Shown here one piece after another: positions 51,331 through 60,117 of a stretch of 64,000 nt of DNA. The position numbers were made by a program, and so were the translations under genes. This stretch comes from Streptomyces sp. NBC_00193 (GTDB lineage Bacteria; Actinomycetota; Actinomycetes; Streptomycetales; Streptomycetaceae): contig NZ_JAPEMM010000002.1 in the NCBI RefSeq assembly GCF_026342735.1, positions 868,001 to 932,000 of the forward strand. Reading direction: 5' to 3'. A model generated the notes under the pieces. That model searched no databases. It saw only the letters and a list, made by a program, of their open reading frames with translations, and was not told where the DNA came from. Numbering within the stretch: the stretch's first letter is position 1; every line of letters starts with the position of its first letter.

Positions 51331-52410
51331 ATGTTGCAGTCACTGGGATTGGACGAGCTGGCGCACGAGATCTACCGCTTCGCGCTCAGCCGGCAGGGCT
51401 GCCGACTGGAGTCCCTGCTGGGCGGCATTCGCGCCCCCGAGGACGCGATACGCCAGAGCGTGGACCGGCTGCTCGAACTCTCCTTGCTCCGCCCCGTGGG
51501 CGGCACCCTGGTCCCGGCCCGGCCCCCGCTCACCCTCCGGACGCTGCTGCAGCGGGAACACTCCGAAATCCTGCGCCGCCACCAGGAGTTCGTGGACCTC
51601 AAGGCGGCCATGGACCGACTCTCCGAGGAGTTCGAGGACGCCCAGGGGCAGGGTCCGCACGCAGGCTGGGAACGCCTGGTGTCACCCACGGAGATCCACG
51701 CACGGATGGAACACCTCGCCGCGAAGACCACCGGCGAGTGCGTGTACCTGCTGCCCTCGGACATGAACGGCACCGAGTCCCTGCAAGCACGGCGCCCGCT
51801 CGATCAGGACATGCTGGCGCGGGGTGTCTCCGTCTGGAACATCTACCGCGAGAGCATCTACAACCACCGGGCCGGCCTGGCCTACGCCCGGTGGCTGTCC
51901 CGGAGCGGAGGCAAGGTGGGCACGCTCCCGACCGTGCCGCTCTGGTTCGTCGTCTACGACCGCACGACGGCACTGGTCTCGGTCGACCCGGAGGACCCCG
52001 CCGCAGGAGCGGTCCAGGTGACGGGAGCCGGCTATCTCGCCTGCCTGGTCGCGTTGTTCGAGCGGCTCTGCGAGAGCATGACGCCGCTGGACGCCCCGAC
52101 CCAGCCGGAGTTGAGCGAGCCCAGCCCCGTGGAACGAGAGCTCCTGCGCCTCATGGGGCAGGGACTGACCGACGAAGCGGTGTGCAAGAAGCTCGGCGTA
52201 GGGCTGCGCACCGTGCGGCGCATGATCGCCGACGTGATGGAACGGCTCGGCGCCCGCAGCAGGTTCGAGGCCGGGGCCAAAGCCGTGGAACTCGGCTGGT
52301 ACCGCCCGTGCTCCTGCAACGACGACCGGCCCCAGCGGGGCAAGGAGCCGAGGTCCGCCCGGCGCACGCCCGAAACCGAGCCGTCTCCGACGGTCGCCGC
52401 CCTTGTTTAG
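51331..52410 (+). CDS. TrmB-like/LuxR-type regulator
   Basis: The 359-residue protein has an N-terminal winged-helix region with predicted coiled-coil (RREHSEILRRHQEFVDLKAAMDRL-like segment), a central PLD-like ligand domain, and a C-terminal LuxR helix-turn-helix (LTDEAVCKKLGVGLRTVRRMIADVMERLG). This layout is common for Streptomyces pathway activators. WYRPCSC near the C terminus adds a Cys-x-Cys that could sense metal. It is divergent from the second EPSP-synthase-like gene and is a candidate activator of the cluster. Confidence 0.78.
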   Translation: MLQSLGLDELAHEIYRFALSRQGCRLESLLGGIRAPEDAIRQSVDRLLELSLLRPVGGTLVPARPPLTLRTLLQREHSEILRRHQEFVDLKAAMDRLSEEFEDAQGQGPHAGWERLVSPTEIHARMEHLAAKTTGECVYLLPSDMNGTESLQARRPLDQDMLARGVSVWNIYRESIYNHRAGLAYARWLSRSGGKVGTLPTVPLWFVVYDRTTALVSVDPEDPAAGAVQVTGAGYLACLVALFERLCESMTPLDAPTQPELSEPSPVERELLRLMGQGLTDEAVCKKLGVGLRTVRRMIADVMERLGARSRFEAGAKAVELGWYRPCSCNDDRPQRGKEPRSARRTPETEPSPTVAALV

Positions 52411-52431
52411 GGCGGTCCGCCCCGAGCCGGG

Positions 52432-52800
52432 CTAGGACGCGGCCGGAAGGGCGCCCGTGTCGGGAACCGCGAGCATGTCGGAGAGCCTGCCGAGCCGGTC
52501 ACGGCGGAGGCTGTAGTAGACCCATGTGCCCCGGCGGTCCGAGGTCACCAGACCGGCTTCGCGGAGGATCTTGAGGTGGTACGAGATCGTCGGGGCCGAC
52601 AGCTCGAAGGGGCTGGTCAGATCGCAGACGCAGACCTCGCCGTCCCCGGGCGTGGACGCGATCATCGACAGCAGGCGCAGCCGGATCGGGTCCCCGAGGG
52701 CCTTGAACATTTTGGCCATGTCCGTGGCACGTTCGGCGTCGAGGGGTGCGGCTATGACGGGCGTGCAGCAGGACGACTCGATCACCTCAAGCTGTGACAT
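52432..52800 (-). CDS. ArsR-family repressor (second copy)
   Basis: The 122-residue protein has the ArsR winged helix (CVCDLTSPFELSAPTISYHLKILREAGLV) with the CVC As(III)-binding pair. A CC near the N terminus (ESSCCTP, residues 11-12) mirrors the first ArsR. Its start lies 9 bases from the palindrome TTTGACA-GT-TGTCAAA, presumably its own operator. It is convergent with the LuxR gene and downstream of the molybdoenzyme gene. Confidence 0.88.
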   Translation of the reverse strand: MSQLEVIESSCCTPVIAAPLDAERATDMAKMFKALGDPIRLRLLSMIASTPGDGEVCVCDLTSPFELSAPTISYHLKILREAGLVTSDRRGTWVYYSLRRDRLGRLSDMLAVPDTGALPAAS

Positions 52801-52808
52801 GTCCCTAG

Positions 52809-52824
52809 TTTGACAGTTGTCAAA
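52809..52824. promoter_or_regulatory. Operator of the second ArsR
   Basis: TTTGACA and TGTCAAA are perfect 7-base arms around GT, directly upstream of the ArsR start. The TTGAC half-site also occurs in the dyad at 42084-42096 next to the Cys peptide operator. Confidence 0.7.
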
Positions 52825-52883
52825 TCTTTGCGCAAGGAGTCCCAGGTAGGCTGGTTTTCGCTCTTGCGCGGACGGCGAAAGGT

Positions 52884-52926
52884 GCCCCGCCTCCGCACGG
52901 TGGGGTGTGTCGCGCGGAGGCGGGGC
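52884..52926 (-). terminator. Terminator of the molybdoenzyme gene
   Basis: Perfect arms GCCCCGCCTCCGC and GCGGAGGCGGGGC with a 17-base loop lie about 55 bases after the molybdoenzyme stop codon. Confidence 0.7.
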
Positions 52927-52981
52927 GGGTCGCCCGGCGGGGACGTGGTGCAGAGGAGGATCGCCGGGCGGGCAGGTGGTT

Positions 52982-55495
52982 TCAGTCCGCGGCCTTCGAG
53001 ACCCGGCAGGCGAAGCACTTGTACGCCTGCTGCCCGGACAGGTTGTCGTAGTAGCGGTCGTCGGTGAGGGTGTTCGCCGCCTCGTAGCGGACCCCGCCCA
53101 ACTGCTGGGCCAACTTCTGTGACGGGCCGAAGGTGTTGGGGAGGAACACGGTGTCCTGCCGGATGCCCGGCCAGTAGAGGGCCGTGGCCCTGACGCTGCC
53201 GCGCGGGCTCTCGACGACCACCTCGTCGCGGTCGCCGATGCCGAGACGCCGCGCCGTGTCGGGGTGGATCTGCAGGAGCCGGATGCCGTTGAGCTGCGCG
53301 CCGCTGGGGGTCCAGTGCGTGACGGAGGCGAAGTGCACGACGCCGGGCCGGCCGCTCATGCCCATGAGCGGGTAGTCCCGGTGGACGGCCCCGTCACCCT
53401 TCACCCCGAGCTTCACGGGGTGGGTGAGGGCCTGCGGGTTGATCGGGCTGACGACGAAGCGGTCCTCGTACGCGATCGTGGGGTGGGCGCCCGTCACCTC
53501 GGGGTGGGTGTAGAAGCCGGGGAGCGCGGCGTGCCCGGCGGTGGCGAGCTGCTTGTCGAGTTCCCCGGTGTAGATCTCGATCTTCCCGCTCGGGGTCAGG
53601 AAGCGCCGCCCCTTCGCGGCGCCGAGCGACTCGGCGGCCTCGTACCAGGACGGGTGGTCCTGGTACAGCGCGCTGACACCGGGATGCTCCGCCGTGGGAC
53701 ACGGCCAGCGCAGGGGCTCGGTGCGCTTCTGCATCCGCCGCCTGGTCATTCCTCCCATGCCGGGGGTGTGCTTGACGAACTCCGCCCACAGCGTGGGGTA
53801 GTCCTTCCAGGCCACGGGGAAGGCGTCGGTCCAGTAGGCGGGTGCGTTGCGGCGGTCGTGACGCGCCAGGGCGTGGGCGAGATCGATCCAGATCTCCCAG
53901 TCCGGCTTCGCATCACCGCACCGGTCCACGGCCGCCTCCTGCCAGCGGATGGCCCGGTCGTCGCGCCGCATGTAGACGCCGTCGTACTCCAGGGCCGAGC
54001 TGACGGGGAGGATCACGTCCGCGTAGAAGGCGGCTTCCTCCATGAACAGGCCCGTGTAGACGTAGAACTCGAGCTTGCCGAACGCCTCCTTGACCCGTTC
54101 CGTGTTGGCCGAGGAGATCAGGGGGTTGCCCTGGGTGATGATCGCCTTCAGGCGGTACGGCTTGCCGGTGAGGATCGACTCGGCGAAGTAGTCCGGGCCG
54201 ACCGGCAGCGCGTGGGTCACCTTGGGGGTGCGCACCGAGAGTTCGGGCAGGTGCAGATCGCCGGGCCAGGTGTTGTGCATGAAGTTGCACCCGGCGCCGA
54301 GCTTGCCGATGTTGCCCGTGACGGCGGCGAGGAAGGTCAGGACCCGGTAGGTGTCGAAGGCTCCGAGCTGGTGCGAGATGCCGGCGTTGCAGAAGATGGC
54401 CGCGGACTCGGCCCCGGCGTAGTCGCGCGCGATGCGCCGGATGGTCTCGGCCGGCACCCCGGTGACCGAGGACGCCCAGTCGGGCGTGTAGCCCGAGGCC
54501 GCCATGTGGGCCTTGAGTTCCGGGAAGCCGAGGACCCAGCGCTCGACGAACTCCCGGTCGTACAGCCTCTTGTCGAGGATGTGGTGGAGCATCCCCAGGA
54601 CGAGGGCCAGGTCGGTGTGCGGCTTGGGCGCGACCCACTCGTCGGCGAGGGCGCCGGTCGGGGTCTCCCGGGGGTCGACGACGACGAGCTTGGCCTTCGT
54701 ACGCGCGCGCCCGCGCAGCAGGTAGTCGAAGGTGACGGGGTGGGTTTCCGCCTGGTTGGTCCCGAGGAAGAGGAAGTATCCGGCCGAGCCGAGGTCGTCC
54801 TTGCCGGTGGCGCCGTCCGTGCCGTACCCGTTGGTGAAGTTCCCCATGCCGAAGGTGGCCTTGAGCGCGTTGCCGCCCGCGTCGTTGCACACGGGCCCGA
54901 CGTCCGTGTTGTTCGGGCTGCCGAGCAGGGCGAAGAGCCGGCCGACCAGGGAGCCGGTGCCGCGCGGGAGGCGCCCGTTGGTGCGATTGGCGATGGCCGC
55001 GGCCTCACCGCCGTCCCGCAGGGCGAGGAGCCGCCGGGCGATCACGTCGAGTGCCTCCTCCCAGGAGGCCTCGCGGAAGGCGGAGTCCTTGGACCCCTTG
55101 CGGCCGCCCGTCCGGATCAGCGGTTTCTTCAGCCGCAGCGGGTTGTGGACCAGCTCGGCCATCATCGGCGCCTTGACGCAGATGTTCCCCTGCTGAACCG
55201 GGTCTCCGGCAGCGCCCTTGACGCTGATGATGCGCTCGGCCTTCACGCCCACGGAGAGCGCGCAGTTCGAGTTGCAGAACTGGCAGGCACTGGTGACGGT
55301 CCGATCCGGCTGCATCGCCGCCGAGCCCTCGGTGTAGTTCAACAGACGACCCTCGCCGACGGTGTTCCGGACGGTACTCGAGGCGGATCCGTCGGCTGCT
55401 GCGGCCGACGGGATGTTCACGGCCAGGGCCGCGCTGGTGAGCACGGCGCCCTGGACCAGGTTCCGCCTGGAGACCTGCTTGTTGCTGTCTGGCAC
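52982..55495 (-). CDS. Tat-exported molybdopterin oxidoreductase
   Basis: The 837-residue protein is of the DMSO-reductase family. A twin-arginine signal (SRRNLVQGAVLTSAALAV) indicates folded export. The [4Fe-4S] site CQFCNSNC plus GNIC has spacing Cx2Cx3Cx27C, which equals that of ArrA-type arsenate reductases but also occurs in other members. GPVCNDAGGN may supply the Mo ligand. No iron-sulfur or membrane subunit is next to it, so its redox partner is unknown. Arsenite oxidation or arsenate reduction is the contextual guess; nitrate reduction is possible. Confidence 0.78.
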   Translation of the reverse strand: MPDSNKQVSRRNLVQGAVLTSAALAVNIPSAAAADGSASSTVRNTVGEGRLLNYTEGSAAMQPDRTVTSACQFCNSNCALSVGVKAERIISVKGAAGDPVQQGNICVKAPMMAELVHNPLRLKKPLIRTGGRKGSKDSAFREASWEEALDVIARRLLALRDGGEAAAIANRTNGRLPRGTGSLVGRLFALLGSPNNTDVGPVCNDAGGNALKATFGMGNFTNGYGTDGATGKDDLGSAGYFLFLGTNQAETHPVTFDYLLRGRARTKAKLVVVDPRETPTGALADEWVAPKPHTDLALVLGMLHHILDKRLYDREFVERWVLGFPELKAHMAASGYTPDWASSVTGVPAETIRRIARDYAGAESAAIFCNAGISHQLGAFDTYRVLTFLAAVTGNIGKLGAGCNFMHNTWPGDLHLPELSVRTPKVTHALPVGPDYFAESILTGKPYRLKAIITQGNPLISSANTERVKEAFGKLEFYVYTGLFMEEAAFYADVILPVSSALEYDGVYMRRDDRAIRWQEAAVDRCGDAKPDWEIWIDLAHALARHDRRNAPAYWTDAFPVAWKDYPTLWAEFVKHTPGMGGMTRRRMQKRTEPLRWPCPTAEHPGVSALYQDHPSWYEAAESLGAAKGRRFLTPSGKIEIYTGELDKQLATAGHAALPGFYTHPEVTGAHPTIAYEDRFVVSPINPQALTHPVKLGVKGDGAVHRDYPLMGMSGRPGVVHFASVTHWTPSGAQLNGIRLLQIHPDTARRLGIGDRDEVVVESPRGSVRATALYWPGIRQDTVFLPNTFGPSQKLAQQLGGVRYEAANTLTDDRYYDNLSGQQAYKCFACRVSKAAD

Positions 55496-55554
55496 GTCCG
55501 ACTCCCCCTGTGATGGATCAGGCGCGGTGAGCCTAGGGGGACCGACACCCGGTG

Positions 55555-55573
55555 TCTAGATATTCATCTAATC
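55555..55573. promoter_or_regulatory. ArsR-type operator before the molybdoenzyme gene
   Basis: On the minus strand this reads GATTAGATGAATATCTAGA, matching 15 of 19 positions of the site at 31602-31620 before the flavoprotein gene. It lies 60 bases from the molybdoenzyme start and within 150 bases of the divergent membrane-protein gene, so it could control both. Confidence 0.72.
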
Positions 55574-55704
55574 AAGGCGCTACAGTGAGCCCGCCGTCGA
55601 CCGGATCCGCATCGACTGGCCTCGTGAACACGCTGATTGACGCACCGTCGGCTCCCGTCCGACTGCCGTCACGCACTCTCCCGCGCACCCGAGAGGGGGT
55701 GAAG

Positions 55705-56391
55705 ATGGACTCCTCCGCATACCCGCGACCGCTCCGTGGATCGTGGTTGATCCGCGCCTTCGTGTTCGCCTGGGTCGCCGTCCTGCTGTCGGCGTTCGGC
55801 CACAGCCTGGCGACCGGCACGACCCCCTCGGCCGGCACCCTGGCCGCAGGGGCGGCAGCGTCGTCGCTCCTCTTCGCGCCCCTCGCACGGCAACGGCTGT
55901 CGGTGCCCCTGAGCGCGGGGACGCTGTCGGTCCTCCAGATCGGGCTGCACCTGTTCTTCTCGGGCACCGGGGCCTTGGGCACCGGGGCTTCGGGCACCGG
56001 GGCTCCGAGCCCGATGCCCCACTCCATGCCCGGCACCGCGCACATGGACATGGCGGGCGCGCCCGCCTGGGGCGCGTTCGCACCGACGGTCCCCATGGCC
56101 TGCGGCCACATCGCGGCATCGGCGGGCATCGCGTGGGTGCTCCACCGCGGGGACACCGCGGCGGGGCGGATCCTCGAACTCGCCCACCTGCACGCGGCCC
56201 GGACGGTCTCCACCCTGCTGCAGGCGCTCCGGATCCGCCTCGGGACCGGGCAGTGCTGCCTTCCGGACGTGGTGACCGGGTTCGGGTGTGCTCCGCGCAG
56301 GCGTGACCCCGAAGCGGCCGGATCGATGCCGCTCCTGCTGCACGAGGTGACCCGTCGCGGCCCGCCCCAGGGGACGGCCGTACTCGTCTGA
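55705..56391 (+). CDS. Membrane protein with Met/His-rich loop
   Basis: The 228-residue protein has about four hydrophobic helices. Between helices 3 and 4 lies a loop with imperfect GTGA repeats and a metal-binding-like run (SPMPHSMPGTAHMDMAG). GTGQCCLPD follows in the C-terminal cytoplasmic part. Similar proteins occur next to YcnI and CopCD genes in actinobacteria, so copper handling is likely. ATG 55705 is 14 bases after GAGAGGGGG. Confidence 0.65.
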   Translation: MDSSAYPRPLRGSWLIRAFVFAWVAVLLSAFGHSLATGTTPSAGTLAAGAAASSLLFAPLARQRLSVPLSAGTLSVLQIGLHLFFSGTGALGTGASGTGAPSPMPHSMPGTAHMDMAGAPAWGAFAPTVPMACGHIAASAGIAWVLHRGDTAAGRILELAHLHAARTVSTLLQALRIRLGTGQCCLPDVVTGFGCAPRRRDPEAAGSMPLLLHEVTRRGPPQGTAVLV

Positions 56392-56515
56392 CGCCGCCCG
56401 GCCGGCGCGTCGACCGCGTACGGGACTCTCACGCCACCCCGTGTCTTCTCCCCTTCATGCACCGGCCGTTCGCCGTCCGGTTCGTGCGGGGGTCCGTCCC
56501 CCTGGAGTCATTCCC

Positions 56516-57256
56516 ATGCGTACGTTCTCCCGCCTCGGCTTCGTCGCCGCTACGGCAGCGGCCGGTCTCATCGCACTGGCGACGCCCGCCCTCGCCCACG
56601 TCTCCGTACAAGCGGAGGGCACTGCCGCCAAGGGCGGCTACGCCACCGTGAACGTCAAGGTCCCCAACGAGCGGGCCGACGCCTCGACGGTCTCGGTCGA
56701 GGTGTCGTTCCCCACCGAACACCCCCTGGCCTCGGTCATGCCCCAGCCGGTGGCCGGCTGGGACATCGTGGTGACCAAGGCCAAGCTGGACAAGCCGCTG
56801 ACCGTCCACGGCAAGAGCATCACCGAAGCCGTCAGCAAGGTGACCTGGACCGCCAACGGCAAGGGCATAGAGCCCGGCTACTTCCAGAAGTTCCCGCTGT
56901 CCCTCGGGAAGCTGCCGGAGGACACGGACCAGATCGTCCTCAAGGCCCTTCAGACCTACAGCAGCTCGGAGGTGGTGCGGTGGATCGACCCTCCGGTCGC
57001 GGGGCAGGAGCCGGAGCACCCGGCTCCCGTGCTGAAGCTGTCCGCTGCGGCCGACGACCACCACGGTGCGGCAGCAGCCACGAACGCGCCCTCGGCCGAG
57101 CCCGCCAAGAGCGGGGGCCACGACGACAAGGGCACCACGGCATCCGCCGAGGCTGATGACAGCACGGCACGGTGGCTCGGCGGTCTGGGGATTGCCGTCG
57201 GCGCGGCGGGACTCGTCGCGGCCGTGCTCGTCGGGCGCCGGCGCGGCAACGCCTGA
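56516..57256 (+). CDS. YcnI-like (DUF1775) copper-binding protein
   Basis: The 246-residue protein has a cleavable signal (LIALATPALAHVSV), the YcnI domain (about residues 30-180) whose mature N-terminal His can bind copper, a linker rich in Ala and His, and a C-terminal membrane anchor (LGIAVGAAGLVAAVLVGRRR). YcnI proteins sit in the cell wall space with CopCD. Here the CopC-CopD gene follows after 18 bases. Confidence 0.85.
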   Translation: MRTFSRLGFVAATAAAGLIALATPALAHVSVQAEGTAAKGGYATVNVKVPNERADASTVSVEVSFPTEHPLASVMPQPVAGWDIVVTKAKLDKPLTVHGKSITEAVSKVTWTANGKGIEPGYFQKFPLSLGKLPEDTDQIVLKALQTYSSSEVVRWIDPPVAGQEPEHPAPVLKLSAAADDHHGAAAATNAPSAEPAKSGGHDDKGTTASAEADDSTARWLGGLGIAVGAAGLVAAVLVGRRRGNA

Positions 57257-57274
57257 TCCGGCGGAGGTCGTTCG

Positions 57275-58984
57275 ATGACGGTCACCACTTCCCGGGTCTG
57301 TTCCTGGATCGTTGCCCTGGTGGCGGGCTTGTGCCTGATGGTGGGAGGCGCGTCGCAGGCGGACGCGCACGCCGTTCTCACGGGCAGCACGCCGGCCCGG
57401 GGAGCGGTGACCGCCGAGCCGCCCTCCCGGGTGACGCTCGTCTTCACCGAAGAGATCGCCGTGACCTCCGATGCCCTGCGGGTCCTCGACCCGCAGGGGC
57501 GGAGGGTGGACGATGCCCACCCCGTGGCCGAGGGCGGCAACACGTACGCCGTGGCGCTGCGCGGTGAGTTGCCGCACGGGACCTACACCGTGGCCTACCA
57601 AGGGGTCTCCGCCGACAGTCATCCCATCGCGGGAGCCTTCACCTTCTCCGTGGGTGCGCCGTCGGCGACGGCGGTGGCCCCGAGCCTGGGCACGCGTGAT
57701 CCCGACGCCGGGTTCGTCGGCCGGGCCTACGCGGCAGGCAGGCTCGGCGCGTACATCGGCGTGATCCTGCTGATAGGTGCGGCCTGCCTGCTCCTGTGGT
57801 GCTGGCCCGAGGGGCGGGAGAACCGCCTGCTGCGCGGCGCGCTGGTGGCCGGCTGGGGGACGACCGTCCTCTGCACGCTCGCTCTCCTGGTACTCCGTAG
57901 CGCCTACACGGGCAGCGGCCGGGTGGCGGAGACCGCCGACGTCGCGCAGCTGGGCGATGCCCTCCGTACGAAGACGGGCGCGCTGCTCGGCGTGCGCCTG
58001 GCGCTGCTGGCCGGATGCGCCGCCCTGTGGGCGCCTCGGGGTACGTCATGGCCCGCCGGCCGACGGCCGTCCGGAGCACTGCTCGGCCGGGCCGCCCTGA
58101 CGGCTGCCGGCCTCGCGGGGACCTGGGCCGGTGCGGAGCACGCCTCGGCGGGTCTGCAGCCCCTCGTGGCCGTGCCGGTCGATGCCGTACACCTGCTGGC
58201 CGCCGGTACGTGGGTCGGCGGGCTGTTCGTGCTGGCACTCCTCCTCCTGCGGCGCACGGATCTTCCGGCCGGCGCCCTCGAGCGCTTCTCGCAGGTGGCC
58301 TTCGTCAGCGTCTGCGTCCTCGTCGTCACCGGGCTCTACCAGACCTGGCGACAGGTGGGTTCGCCGTCCGCCCTGCTGGAAACCCGGTTCGGTCTGCTGC
58401 TCGCGGCCAAGGCGGCCGTCGTGGCAGTGCTGCTGTGCCTGGGCTACCTCTCGCGGCGCTTGACGCGGCGGATCGCACAGGCGACTCCCGAGGGTCCCGG
58501 CACGCCCGTGCGACGGCTTCGCCGAGGGGTGGCCGCCGAGGCCGCGCTCGGCCTGTGCGTGATCGTCGTGGCCGCCGTACTCACGTCGACGGAGCCCGCG
58601 CGATCGGAGGCTTCGGCAGCCGTTGCGGCCTCCCGTCCGGAAGGCCCGGTGAGCATCGAGATCCCGTTCGATACGGGAGGGCCCCAGGGTGCGGGTACCG
58701 CCGCCGTCATCCTCGACCCCGGGCGGGCGGGGCCCAACGGCGTCCACGTCACCCTGACGGATCCGGCTGACGCGCCTCTGGACGTCCCGGCGGTGGAGGT
58801 GTCCTTGACCTCGCCGTCCACCAGGATCGGCCCGCTTCCCGTACCGCTGGCCAGGGTGTCGGAAGGCCATTGGACGGTCGCCGGTTTCCAGGTGCCGATG
58901 CCCGGCGACTGGGAACTGACCCTGACCGTGCGGACCTCGGACATCGATCAGATCACCGTGCGCCGTACGGTCGGGCTGCGGTGA
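57275..58984 (+). CDS. CopC-CopD fusion copper transport protein
   Basis: The 569-residue protein starts with a signal peptide and a CopC domain (HAVLTGSTPARGAV through DSHPIAGAFTFSVG) carrying the Cu-binding His residues. It continues with a CopD membrane domain of about eight helices and a C-terminal extracellular Ig-like domain similar to YtkA. It is expected to bind copper outside and move it inwards. It completes the copper set begun by YcnI. Confidence 0.87.
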   Translation: MTVTTSRVCSWIVALVAGLCLMVGGASQADAHAVLTGSTPARGAVTAEPPSRVTLVFTEEIAVTSDALRVLDPQGRRVDDAHPVAEGGNTYAVALRGELPHGTYTVAYQGVSADSHPIAGAFTFSVGAPSATAVAPSLGTRDPDAGFVGRAYAAGRLGAYIGVILLIGAACLLLWCWPEGRENRLLRGALVAGWGTTVLCTLALLVLRSAYTGSGRVAETADVAQLGDALRTKTGALLGVRLALLAGCAALWAPRGTSWPAGRRPSGALLGRAALTAAGLAGTWAGAEHASAGLQPLVAVPVDAVHLLAAGTWVGGLFVLALLLLRRTDLPAGALERFSQVAFVSVCVLVVTGLYQTWRQVGSPSALLETRFGLLLAAKAAVVAVLLCLGYLSRRLTRRIAQATPEGPGTPVRRLRRGVAAEAALGLCVIVVAAVLTSTEPARSEASAAVAASRPEGPVSIEIPFDTGGPQGAGTAAVILDPGRAGPNGVHVTLTDPADAPLDVPAVEVSLTSPSTRIGPLPVPLARVSEGHWTVAGFQVPMPGDWELTLTVRTSDIDQITVRRTVGLR

Positions 58985-59029
58985 ACCGAGGAGTGGACGC
59001 ACCGGTCCCGCGCATGAGATCTTCGGCGG

Positions 59030-59341
59030 ATGCTGACATCAGTTGACGGTGACGTCTTACGCGTACTGGCCGAGCCCCTGCGCCTCAAGATCGTGACCCT
59101 TCTGGCGGGCGAGGCCCTCTGCACGACCCACCTGGTCGAGGAGACCGGGGCGCGGCAGACGAACCTGTCGAACCACCTGAAGGTCTTGCGGGAGGCCGGC
59201 CTCGTCGAGACCGACCCTTGCGGGCGTTGGACGTACTACCGCCTCAAGCCCAGCGGGCTGGCGATGCTCGCCGCCGAGCTGGGACGGCTCGCGGCCACCG
59301 CGCAGGAGACCGCCGACAGCGGCCGCAAGCGCGACTGCTGA
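59030..59341 (+). CDS. ArsR-family regulator (third copy)
   Basis: The 103-residue protein has an ArsR winged helix (EALCTTHLVEETGARQTNLSNHLKVLREAGLV). It lacks the CVC arsenic pair, having a single Cys in the same helix, with further Cys residues at DPCGRW and at the C terminus (KRDC). A three-Cys site is possible but different from the other two ArsR proteins. It may answer to copper, arsenic or antimony and control the copper genes before it. Confidence 0.8.
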   Translation: MLTSVDGDVLRVLAEPLRLKIVTLLAGEALCTTHLVEETGARQTNLSNHLKVLREAGLVETDPCGRWTYYRLKPSGLAMLAAELGRLAATAQETADSGRKRDC

Positions 59342-59362
59342 TCCGGGTACGGAAAGGCCGAT

Positions 59363-59393
59363 GGGCAGCCGGCGCCTCGTACGCCGACTGCCC
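59363..59393. terminator. Bidirectional terminator
   Basis: GGGCAG and CTGCCC form the outer stem, and after one mismatch CGGCG pairs with CGCCG, with a 7-base loop. It lies between the convergent ArsR and phosphate-transporter ATPase genes. Confidence 0.7.
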
Positions 59394-59424
59394 ACCCGCA
59401 CCGCGTTCTTGTGCCCCGTACGTC

Positions 59425-60117
59425 TCAGGTCGTCATGACGACCTGCTGGGGCAGGGCGACCGGCGGATCCAGCATGACCTTCCTGTCGCAGAGCCGCTCC
59501 ACCTGCGCCGGGTCGTGGGAGACGAGCAGAACCGTCCGGCGCCCGCGCAGAGCGGCCACCGACTCCTCCACCGTGTCCCTGCTCCGCTCGTCCAGGGCGC
59601 TGGTGGGTTCGTCGAGGAGGAGAGCGGCCGGTTCCAGCGCAAGTGCCCTGGCCAGGCACAGCCGCTGACGTTGGCCGGCGGACAGCGTCTGCGCCGGCGC
59701 GTCGAGCCGGTCGCAGACCTCCTTCCACAACCCTGCTTCGTTCAGGGCCTGTTCGGCACGTTCCTCCATGACCTGCCGCGAGGCGCGCAGGACGTGCCGG
59801 ATGCCGAAGAGGGCGTTGTCGAGGACGCTCCCCCCGAAGACCACCGGGGTCTGCGGCACGAGGACGACCTTGGCCCGCAGGTCCGCGTCGCCCTTGCCGG
59901 CGGCGATCGGCCGCCCGAGCACCTCCAGGTCGCCGTCCCGTGCGAGACCTGCGGGCAGCAGGTCCACGAGTACGCGCAGCAGCGTCGACTTGCCCGCCCC
60001 CGAGGGCCCGCACAGGCCGGTGGTCGACCCGTGTTCGAGCCCGAAGGAGACCGGTCCGACGAGGGTCTTGTCGCGGTCGCGCACGCGGAGGTGCCGCACC
60101 GTGATTACGTGGTCCAT
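59425..60117 (-). CDS. pstB: Phosphate-type ABC transporter ATPase (PstB-like)
   Basis: The 230-residue ATPase has Walker A (GPSGAGKST), signature LSAGQRQRLCLARAL, Walker B (LLLDEPTSALD) and H-loop (LLVSHDPAQV). It is shorter than typical PstB and its signature has LSAGQ for LSGGQ. It is the energy subunit for the fused permease, whose gene it overlaps by 13 bases. The C-terminal tail (VALPQQVVMTT) is not PstB-like, so it may be a divergent member of the family. Confidence 0.78.
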   Translation of the reverse strand: MDHVITVRHLRVRDRDKTLVGPVSFGLEHGSTTGLCGPSGAGKSTLLRVLVDLLPAGLARDGDLEVLGRPIAAGKGDADLRAKVVLVPQTPVVFGGSVLDNALFGIRHVLRASRQVMEERAEQALNEAGLWKEVCDRLDAPAQTLSAGQRQRLCLARALALEPAALLLDEPTSALDERSRDTVEESVAALRGRRTVLLVSHDPAQVERLCDRKVMLDPPVALPQQVVMTT

